From: Treponema sp.
GTDB lineage: Bacteria > Spirochaetota > Spirochaetia > Treponematales > Breznakiellaceae
Length of the DNA: 6,165 nucleotides
Reading direction: 5' to 3'
NCBI GenBank assembly: GCA_031278025.1
Contig: JAITLF010000174.1
Span: 1-6,165, forward strand
Numbering within the stretch: position 1 is the first letter of the stretch; each line of letters begins with the position of its first letter. The notes beneath the pieces are model-generated. The model saw only the letters and a program-made list of their open reading frames with translations, ran no database searches and was not told where the DNA came from. Positions 1 to 4,626 of this stretch are shown here, piece after piece. Made by a program: the position numbers and the translations under genes.

Positions 1-110
1 GAGAATATGAGTATACCTTTTGTACCCATAGACCGGAATACCCCCAGACCGTGCAACCTCCCATGCGGGTTTTTAGCCGCCGGAGCCTCGATCTGCGTGA
101 AATCACTCAT
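1..110 (-). CDS. Doubtful partial small ORF running off the left edge
   Basis: On the minus strand an ATG at 110-108 opens a frame of 36 codons with no stop before the window edge. The peptide begins MSDFTQIEAPAAKNPHGRLH and matches no family I recognise. It is preceded by a 23-codon frame (178-107, TTG start, ending in RMKK) whose TGA overlaps this ATG in an ATGA junction, an arrangement typical of translational coupling. There is no clear Shine-Dalgarno sequence; only GAAGAA precedes the ATG. Without the rest of the frame I cannot tell a real gene from a chance open stretch or part of a dispersed repeat. Low confidence. Confidence 0.22.
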   Translation of the reverse strand, partial: MSDFTQIEAPAAKNPHGRLHGLGVFRSMGTKGILIF

Positions 111-157
111 TTCTTCATACGATTCACATAAAGCCCCACAACCTCCCAGCCCACCGT

Positions 158-189
158 AGCGATTCTCGCTATTTTCAATTCTATTGAAA
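158..189. repeat. Two adjacent small hairpins
   Basis: AGCGA-TTC-TCGCT (158-170) and TTTCAAT-TCT-ATTGAAA (173-189) are perfect inverted repeats with 3-base loops, lying two bases apart. They directly precede the first GAGGCTGTTC copy. Such paired hairpins are common in dispersed intergenic repeats. Neither has the T-run of an intrinsic terminator on the plus strand. Confidence 0.45.
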
Positions 190-242
190 TTGAGGCTGTT
201 CAAACCCCTCACTGTATAGGGATTTAGGTGAATAAATTCTGT

Positions 243-517
243 TCAGAACAGAACAATCAGGAATCTGAGCAGGACGAGTTCGTCTCGGAACAGAACAACC
301 GGGGGTGAGGAACTCCAGCGCGGGTTTTGGATCACCTCCAATTTATTTGATTATTTCCCTTGATTTTGGTTGCTTCGTTGAGTAGATTATTAAGATAACT
401 GTGGAGGTGCGGCGGCTTCAGGGCCGTGAGCGCATCGAACCCAGATACGTTTTCCGGGCGGGAGTTTGTGGAGCTTTGTGGATTTTTCGTGTTAACCCCG
501 GAGATACTTAGTTTTTC
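243..517 (-). pseudogene. Possible remnant reading frames inside the repeat region
   Basis: On the minus strand a 61-codon frame without any ATG, GTG or TTG start runs from just after a TAG (520-518) to a TGA at 334-332. Its C-terminal part reads like a real protein, for example LKPPHLHSYLNNLLNEAT. Its TGA overlaps a GTG (335-333) that opens a 30-codon frame ending at 243, with a hydrophobic tail (LVLLRFLIVLF). The missing start codon and short length argue against an intact gene. A decayed gene, or coding-like text within a dispersed repeat, is more likely. No family recognised; it may also be chance. Confidence 0.2.
246..298. repeat. Short direct repeat GAACAGAACAA flanking a small dyad
   Basis: GAACAGAACAA occurs at 246-256 and again at 288-298, 42 bases apart. 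Between them lies the small inverted repeat GACGA-GT-TCGTC (273-284). The arrangement could be a degenerate binding site pair or internal repeats of the proposed element; nothing in the sequence distinguishes these. Confidence 0.35.
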
Positions 518-528
518 CTAGGAGTTTG

Positions 529-556
529 TTGCGATTTGCGCTTAAAATGGTATAAA
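529..556 (+). promoter_or_regulatory. Candidate outward sigma-70 promoter
   Basis: TTGCGA (529-534) is followed after 16 bases by TATAAA (551-556), itself preceded by TGG, which forms an extended -10 element. Transcription would start near 563, at the first bases of the perfect hairpin 561-596, and would run toward the right. Consensus matches are 4 of 6 and 5 of 6. No strong gene lies close downstream, so the product is unclear. Confidence 0.35.
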
Positions 557-560
557 TAGT

Positions 561-596
561 GAGGCTGTTCCAAATCTGAAGTTTTGGAACAGCCTC
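561..596. repeat. Perfect 14-bp hairpin of transposon-end-like sequence
   Basis: GAGGCTGTTCCAAA (561-574) is followed after an 8-base loop by its exact reverse complement (583-596). The same motif, lacking one C, occurs at 192-204. It has the form of two facing element ends with almost nothing between them, and in RNA would be a stable stem-loop. There is no T-run behind it, so intrinsic termination is not indicated on the plus strand. Confidence 0.6.
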
Positions 597-641
597 AATT
601 CATAAAATGAATATTTATATCGTACAAACTCCGAAAGCATG

Positions 642-664
642 CCCGTTTATCGGGATTTTTTCTT
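642..664 (+). terminator. Intrinsic-terminator-like hairpin
   Basis: CCCG-TTTAT-CGGG (642-654) is followed by A and then six T, C, T, T. The stem is short (4 bp) but GC-only, and the T-run is good. It would end a transcript coming from the left, such as one from the candidate promoter at 529-556, giving an RNA of about 100 bases made largely of the 561-596 hairpin. Confidence 0.45.
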
Positions 665-815
665 GTTTATGCAAAAAATCCACAAGTGCAACAGGCTGCT
701 AGGTCTATGCTGCTCATGGTCGTGAGCGGTAAATCCTCCAAATTAATGAACTTTCCACAGACTCGGCATTGTAGCGGGCGTATTTTGAGAGCTTTCTATC
801 TGTAGGGGAGTATGA
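665..815. other. Intergenic stretch with no supported feature
   Basis: I see no supported gene, RNA or repeat here. A 16-codon minus-strand frame (MSSIDLAACCTCGFFA) with GGAGG well upstream is too short and too far from its ribosome binding site to annotate. Confidence 0.5.
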
Positions 816-956
816 ATGGACATCGAATATATTTCGCTTGACTTGCAGGGCAACCAAACCCAGAAGCGTGGCAGTGTCCGGTTGGTTAAAAACACACGGC
901 CCCTCCAGGCCGCCCGGCCTGTTGTCTTTTTCCCCTCCCTATTATGCATGTCGTGA
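816..956 (+). CDS. Possible 46-residue small protein, function unknown
   Basis: An ATG at 816 is preceded by AGGGGAG (804-810), a good Shine-Dalgarno sequence five bases away, which is the main reason to list it. The frame encodes 46 residues beginning MDIEYISLDLQGNQTQKRG and ends at TGA 954-956. The first 27 residues are polar and basic; the remainder (VVFFPSLLCMS) is hydrophobic but too short for a confident membrane segment. The opposite strand is also open here (949-743) and also reads like protein, so the strand is uncertain. No family recognised. It lies 88 bases before the lipoprotein gene and could be a leader peptide, a repeat-borne frame or a chance ORF. Confidence 0.28.
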   Translation: MDIEYISLDLQGNQTQKRGSVRLVKNTRPLQAARPVVFFPSLLCMS

Positions 957-1003
957 CAAAGAACAATCCCGGTCCTTTCCGGATGTTCCTTTTAATCCTT
1001 GAT

Positions 1004-1035
1004 ATGAAACAGCTTTAAGATGAAACAACTTTAAG
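1004..1035 (+). repeat. 16-bp tandem repeat in the lipoprotein gene leader
   Basis: ATGAAACAGCTTTAAG (1004-1019) is followed immediately by ATGAAACAACTTTAAG (1020-1035), differing by one base. Each copy can be read as a four-codon minigene Met-Lys-Gln-Leu-stop, and the difference (CAG/CAA) is silent. The second copy's end supplies the AAGGAG ribosome binding site (1033-1038) of the next gene. It may be a simple tandem duplication of a gene start, since the real gene also starts ATGAAAAATCTA. Confidence 0.6.
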
Positions 1036-1044
1036 GAGAAGTCT

Positions 1045-2541
1045 ATGAAAAATCTAAAACTGACCCGCGTTTTCACTTTCGGAGCCCTGGCGATAGTATT
1101 CGCCGGATGCTTTAACCCCGTAACAATGGATCCTCCCATGCAGGGAACACCAGTTCCCTCCTCTTTTACGGTTGATGTACTGGTAGGGAAAGATAATGTA
1201 TCCCGTTCTGTTGCAGGACCGGACGCGGCGCGGATAAAAACGGAAGGCATCCGGAACACCGTTCAGCTTATCATCGTGGATAAGGAGACCGGGAGGATTG
1301 CCGCCTTTGACGAGGTACGCCGGCAAAAAGACAGCGAACAGGATGCGATGCTTATTGTTAATTCCCTTATGCTTAACAAAACCTACTATTTTTTGCTTTT
1401 GATGGGACATTGGGAACGGGACTATGCCAGGGAAGCGAAGGATAAGGACGGAAAGTATGACTATATAGAGGCTAATCCGCCTACCCTTTTAGCTACGGGC
1501 GTACAGGAGGAGACGATAAACGGCTACGGGACAGTAGTAAAGGTAACCATGTGGCCCATCGTCGTAGACACCGAATTTACCGCGCCCTCCCAGACCGCCG
1601 CGCCGGAGATCGCCGATGGCAAGCCTGGGCCGGCGTCTTTGCTCCCCATTGACTGGGGGGTTACCTGGACGGTGAAACAGGGAAGTTCAGGGAACGACGG
1701 GTTAGCAGATTTGATACAGGCTCAGAAAGTGATAGCCGCCAATGGCGGCGGAAACACCTTGAAGGTCAAAAACAAACACACCATCGTCCGGGGGACCGAT
1801 CTTACCGGCGCTGTGCTGCTCACCCCCGCTGCCGAAACCGGGAATGTCATAACCCTGGGGTCGATAGGGTGTTATACATCAGGGATAACCCGGATAGGGA
1901 CTTCCGGTTCAGCCGCCTTTAAGCTGGAGTATGTACCTTTTAACCTGACTGACCCGGCGAACTGGGCAGCGATTCATGACGAAGGTAAATCGGCATTTGA
2001 CCTGAGCGGCGGAGGCCCGGTGTGGATCATCCGTAACGGGGTAACCGACGAGGACCAGAACGGGAATACGGACTTTACCGGCAAGCGCCCCTGGGATGGG
2101 ACGGTCAACGGGAACGGAGCGGTACGCTTTGAGATACGGGCGGGAATTCCGGCGCCCAATACCCTGGTAATCAGGGACGGAGTGTTTAAGGGACCCCCGA
2201 ATTCAACCACGCCGGTGATAGCCTTTACCACCGCAGCGTATGAGGGAACGGCGGAAGTGTATTACGCGCTGGTAAATGCCGGCGGTTCTCCGCCCGCCTA
2301 TTCCGCGTATACCCATAGTATCCCAGGTTCTCCGCTTGTGGCTGGGAATTACCAGAAACAAATAACGCTTGAGACGGCGAATAGCGATTATGATGTATAT
2401 GTCGTGTTATTCAAAGATGGAAAGGTGAGCGCCCCCGTCAAGATCAACACGAAGAAAAGCGGAGAAGCGGTCGAATGGAACTGGGGAGGGGAGACAGGCG
2501 GACAAAAGGTGGGATGGAACTGGGCAGGGGAGACAAAGTAG
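1045..2541 (+). CDS. Predicted lipoprotein with C-terminal beta-sandwich-like region
   Basis: The protein has 498 residues. The start is set by AAGGAG (1033-1038), six bases before the ATG. Residues 1-21 form a lipoprotein signal peptide: basic MKNLK, a hydrophobic core, then VFAGC with Cys22 as the lipidated residue. Phe at -3 departs from the E. coli lipobox but is tolerated in spirochaetes. A periplasmic or surface membrane-anchored location is inferred. Residues 40-175 alternate short beta-like strands (TVQLIIVDK, YYFLLLM, TVVKVTMWPIVV) and a charged stretch (REAKDKDGKYDY). Residues 205-385 are rich in Gly, Thr and Asn. Residues 390-467 resemble an Ig- or fibronectin-like sandwich, ending DVYVVLFKDGKVSAPVKI. 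The tail carries two copies of a WNW(G/A)GET motif 13 residues apart (478-484 and 491-497). I recognise no named family; adhesion or envelope roles are guesses. No convincing promoter was found directly upstream. It converges with the next gene. Confidence 0.88.
   Translation: MKNLKLTRVFTFGALAIVFAGCFNPVTMDPPMQGTPVPSSFTVDVLVGKDNVSRSVAGPDAARIKTEGIRNTVQLIIVDKETGRIAAFDEVRRQKDSEQDAMLIVNSLMLNKTYYFLLLMGHWERDYAREAKDKDGKYDYIEANPPTLLATGVQEETINGYGTVVKVTMWPIVVDTEFTAPSQTAAPEIADGKPGPASLLPIDWGVTWTVKQGSSGNDGLADLIQAQKVIAANGGGNTLKVKNKHTIVRGTDLTGAVLLTPAAETGNVITLGSIGCYTSGITRIGTSGSAAFKLEYVPFNLTDPANWAAIHDEGKSAFDLSGGGPVWIIRNGVTDEDQNGNTDFTGKRPWDGTVNGNGAVRFEIRAGIPAPNTLVIRDGVFKGPPNSTTPVIAFTTAAYEGTAEVYYALVNAGGSPPAYSAYTHSIPGSPLVAGNYQKQITLETANSDYDVYVVLFKDGKVSAPVKINTKKSGEAVEWNWGGETGGQKVGWNWAGETK
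2475..2535 (+). repeat. 22-bp direct repeat encoding the C-terminal WNW motif
   Basis: A 22-base segment at 2475-2496 recurs at 2514-2535 with one mismatch, offset by 39 bases (13 codons). It encodes the duplicated WNWGGET / WNWAGET motif at the very end of the lipoprotein. The in-frame spacing suggests a recent duplication that is tolerated or selected. Confidence 0.75.
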
Positions 2542-2578
2542 GAGGGATCGCCGCTGCCGGCAACCAAGCCCGATTCGC

Positions 2579-2602
2579 GTAAGGCGGCAACCGCCGCCTT
2601 AC
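2579..2602. terminator. Hairpin between two convergent genes, possible bidirectional terminator
   Basis: GTAAGGCGGC (2579-2588) pairs perfectly with GCCGCCTTAC (2593-2602) around a 4-base loop. It lies 38 bases after the lipoprotein stop, and its last base is the last base of the minus-strand gene's TAG (2604-2602). Position and symmetry fit a terminator serving both genes. Neither strand has a proper T-run afterwards, so classical intrinsic termination is uncertain. Confidence 0.55.
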
Positions 2603-3594
2603 TATTCCTGGGCGATGCGGAATTTCAGGTACATCTCTTCCAGGGCCGTCCGGGGACCAGGCGCCGACATGCGCCGCCTGAACGCCGCCGCGTCCCGGCG
2701 GTCTATATAAAAATCGTAGACCGCACGGGGATCGGAATTGCGGGCTATGGTATATGCCGGGCAGCTCCCCAAAAACGACCGGACCTCGTCGTGTCCCACC
2801 GCCGTAATCCCAAAACGGCTCAGCCGGGAACGGACCTCCAGGATCTCCTCGTAAGACAACCCAAACAGAAATTCTTCCAGGGCCCAGCGGGTTTCATCAT
2901 CATCAAGGTGGTTAACCAGGAATTCCTGCCAATCCTTGCCTAAATCAAGGGAAACCCTCACGAGTTCGCTGGAACCATCCATGGTGCCAAAACTGGGGGG
3001 AGCGTTGTCCCGGGCGGTCCAGAGGGCCTCCAACGCGGGCAGATGCTGAACCGACCGGGGATCGGCGCCGCTTTCCCACAGGGCGATAAGATCGTCCGCC
3101 ACCCGGCGCTTAATGCTCAAAGAAAAAACAGGGTCCCGAAGGCAGGAAAAATAGACTTCCTCGGCCATAAGGGTACAAATAATGGAAAAAATAACCTCCC
3201 GGACCTGGGAAGACAGATCCTTCTTGTCCGCTACCAAAAAGGAAAGAAGGGAGAAGGCATGGCACTTGGCGACAAGAAAGCTCCGGGTGGCGACGATACG
3301 GGTGGGAGTGTGCAGCAGCCGGGAAGAAGGCGCGAATTCGCACAGGGACTCCAGCAGCATCCGTTCGTCCCGTACCGCGCCCCGGAGGGTCTGAACTTCC
3401 CGTACCGGGGGAAACAGGGAGATGGCGTCTCCCAAAGAACGGAGAGCCATAAAACGTTTCTGTATCAGGGCGTTTTCTTCCGGATGCATTGTTTCAAGGC
3501 AGGACCCAATTTCTTCAACCAGGCGTTCCTCCTGGCCTTTCAGCGCAAGCCCGACCGCATCACCCCTCTTGAAAACAGGAGAGGATTCTGACAT
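2602..3594 (-). CDS. Hypothetical cytoplasmic helix-rich protein, function unknown
   Basis: The protein has 330 residues, with no signal peptide and no clear transmembrane segment, so a soluble cytoplasmic protein is expected. It is rich in Leu, Glu, Arg and Ala and looks almost wholly alpha-helical, with amphipathic stretches at 20-60, 105-150 and 220-262 (EEFLFGLSYEEILEVRSRL) and a basic C-terminal helix near 298-309 (DRRDAAAFRRRM). I see no catalytic motif and recognise no named family; it may be a lineage-specific conserved protein. Codon use and length make this strand more convincing than the 182-codon plus-strand shadow opposite it. An in-frame TAA lies 12 to 10 bases before the ATG at 3594-3592, so no longer start is possible nearby. 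There is no Shine-Dalgarno sequence; a candidate promoter ends seven bases before the ATG. Divergent from the kinase operon, convergent with the lipoprotein gene. Confidence 0.8.
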   Translation of the reverse strand: MSESSPVFKRGDAVGLALKGQEERLVEEIGSCLETMHPEENALIQKRFMALRSLGDAISLFPPVREVQTLRGAVRDERMLLESLCEFAPSSRLLHTPTRIVATRSFLVAKCHAFSLLSFLVADKKDLSSQVREVIFSIICTLMAEEVYFSCLRDPVFSLSIKRRVADDLIALWESGADPRSVQHLPALEALWTARDNAPPSFGTMDGSSELVRVSLDLGKDWQEFLVNHLDDDETRWALEEFLFGLSYEEILEVRSRLSRFGITAVGHDEVRSFLGSCPAYTIARNSDPRAVYDFYIDRRDAAAFRRRMSAPGPRTALEEMYLKFRIAQE

Positions 3595-3601
3595 GGTGCA
3601 A

Positions 3602-3630
3602 ATTTAACGCAACTCATACCGGTAAATCAA
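3602..3630 (-). promoter_or_regulatory. Candidate promoter of the hypothetical protein gene
   Basis: Reading the minus strand, TTGATT (3630-3625) and TTAAAT (3607-3602) are separated by 17 bases, each matching four of six consensus positions. Only seven bases separate the -10 box from the ATG, so transcription would begin at or next to the start codon. This explains the lack of a ribosome binding site if the message is leaderless. Confidence 0.42.
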
Positions 3631-3682
3631 CATATTCGGGAAAGATGCCCCTATCCCCCGCTCTGGTCCGCCATAGGCCGGA

Positions 3683-3691
3683 TGGTATACT
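3683..3691 (+). promoter_or_regulatory. Candidate extended -10 promoter of the kinase-alaX operon
   Basis: TGG-TATACT is an extended -10 element, with the hexamer at 3686-3691 matching five of six. The -35 region at optimal spacing (CTGGTC, 3663-3668) is poor, which an extended -10 can offset. Transcription would start near 3698-3700, after the upstream in-frame ATG at 3682. This favours the later kinase starts and suggests a message with no leader. Confidence 0.4.
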
Positions 3692-3699
3692 ATCGAAGG

Positions 3700-4626
3700 A
3701 TGATGTACGACACAAAAATTTTGGTATTCGGTTCGCTGAATATTGACCTGACCTTTGGGGTGGATCACATAGTCCGTCCGGGAGAAACCATCAGCAGCGG
3801 TTCCCTGATGAAGAGCGCCGGGGGTAAGGGGGCCAACCAGGCCGCGGCATTGGCAAAGGCCTTGTCAAACGCCTTTTCAAAAGCCGGGATGCCGGTGTAT
3901 ATGGCGGGGAAGATAGGCCGGGACGGACGGTTCCTCCTGAGCCTTCTTGAATCCTACGGGGTCAATACCCGCCATGTTTTTATCTATGAAGGCGAAACCG
4001 GCCAGGCCATCATCCAACTCGATAAGAACCGTCAGAATTCCATCGTGCTTTTCGGCGGCGGCAACGCCGCTATCACCCGGGAAGAGATAGGCCGGGTTCT
4101 GGCGGCGTTTACTCCGGGAGATCTTATCGTGCTGCAGAACGAAATAGCCCATACCCGGCAAATCATGGAAACCGCGAAAAACCGGGGCCTGAAGATTTGC
4201 CTTAACCCTTCGCCCTATGATGAAACGATCGAAGCCCTGCCCCTGGAACTGGCGGATATCCTGTTTGTCAACGAGATCGAAGGGGCGGCCCTCGGAGCCT
4301 GCGGCCCGGCGCCAACAAGCTCCCTGGCCGGCGTCCTTGATAACCTAACCAGCAGGTTCCCCCAGGCGGAGATCCTCCTTACCGCCGGGAAAGAGGGGGC
4401 CTGCTACGGATGCGGGAAAGTCCGGGAGAAGGGCGAAATTGTCGATATGCCGGTTGTGGATACCACCGCCGCGGGGGACACGTTTACCGGCTATTTCCTG
4501 GCCGCCCGGTATTGCGGCCTCCCGGCTGCCGAAGCCCTGAATACCGCCTGCAAAGCCGCGTCTATCGCCGTTTCCCGTAAAGGCGCGATGGAAGCCATGC
4601 CCTTTGCCCGGGAGGTGTTTGCATGA
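3700..4626 (+). CDS. rbsK: Ribokinase-like PfkB family sugar kinase
   Basis: Predicted ATP-dependent cytoplasmic kinase that phosphorylates a sugar such as ribose at its terminal hydroxyl. In the 314-residue numbering from the upstream ATG at 3682, GSLNID (17-22) supplies sugar-binding Asn20 and Asp22, GGKGANQA (47-54) is the first PfkB signature, and LQNE (151-154) carries the Glu equivalent to the ribose contact of ribokinase. LNPSP (174-178) and FVNEIE (195-200) follow, LTAGKEGA (233-240) is in the nucleotide-binding half, and DTTAAGDTF (260-268) holds the anion hole and catalytic Asp266. The end AASIAVSRKGAMEAMP fits the ribokinase cation-binding region. All key residues are present. The start is uncertain: ATGs at 3682, 3700 and 3703 are possible, none with a well-spaced ribosome binding site. 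I chose 3700 because the -10 box covers 3682. No ribose transporter is nearby, so another sugar or nucleoside substrate is possible. It overlaps alaX by four bases. Confidence 0.88.
   Translation: MMYDTKILVFGSLNIDLTFGVDHIVRPGETISSGSLMKSAGGKGANQAAALAKALSNAFSKAGMPVYMAGKIGRDGRFLLSLLESYGVNTRHVFIYEGETGQAIIQLDKNRQNSIVLFGGGNAAITREEIGRVLAAFTPGDLIVLQNEIAHTRQIMETAKNRGLKICLNPSPYDETIEALPLELADILFVNEIEGAALGACGPAPTSSLAGVLDNLTSRFPQAEILLTAGKEGACYGCGKVREKGEIVDMPVVDTTAAGDTFTGYFLAARYCGLPAAEALNTACKAASIAVSRKGAMEAMPFAREVFA
4611..4616 (+). promoter_or_regulatory. Strong ribosome binding site for alaX inside the kinase gene
   Basis: GGAGGT lies seven bases before the ATG at 4623, within the last codons of the kinase. 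With the ATGA overlap it fixes the start of the editing protein and suggests both coupled and independent initiation. Confidence 0.75.

Larger units (their letters stand above)
188..600. mobile_element. Possible miniature inverted-repeat element (non-autonomous)
   Basis: The left boundary AATTGAGGCTGTTC (188-201) is the exact reverse complement of the right boundary at 587-600. This gives 10-bp terminal inverted repeats GAGGCTGTTC...GAACAGCCTC, flanked on both sides by AATT, which could be a 4-bp target duplication or part of the repeat. Insertion-sequence ends of the GAGGCTGT...CAAAA type are familiar from several transposase families. No transposase is encoded inside. A third copy of the end motif at 561-574 makes the structure ambiguous: this could be a MITE, a nested remnant of two insertions, or unrelated regulatory repeats. 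The interior is AT-rich compared with the genes to its right. Confidence 0.35.

Noticed and set aside
329..339. Fragment of a 16S rRNA gene
   Set aside because: Only 11 bases match the 16S 3' end; the sequence before and after bears no resemblance to rRNA.
333..409. Inverted repeat CACCTCCA / TGGAGGTG
   Set aside because: The 8-base arms are 61 bases apart with no intermediate pairing that I can see, so chance is the simplest explanation.
670..780. DnaA-box-like TCCACA sequences at an origin
   Set aside because: Only two loose matches to TTATCCACA are present, with no cluster and no dnaA or dnaN nearby.
743..949. 68-codon minus-strand frame starting MHNREGKK
   Set aside because: It has GGAGG-like sequence only inside the frame, and a competing plus-strand frame in the same place has a better-placed ribosome binding site. 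It reads like protein but matches nothing I know, so it is mentioned only with the plus-strand candidate.
942..1410. Minus-strand frames of 105 and 118 codons over the start of the lipoprotein gene
   Set aside because: They lie opposite the signal peptide and N-terminus of a well-supported gene and have no ribosome binding sites or recognisable products.
3043..3591. 182-codon plus-strand frame opposite the hypothetical protein gene
   Set aside because: Composition is Gly-, Lys- and Arg-rich and irregular, as expected for antisense of a helix-rich protein; the minus-strand frame is longer and has a promoter candidate.
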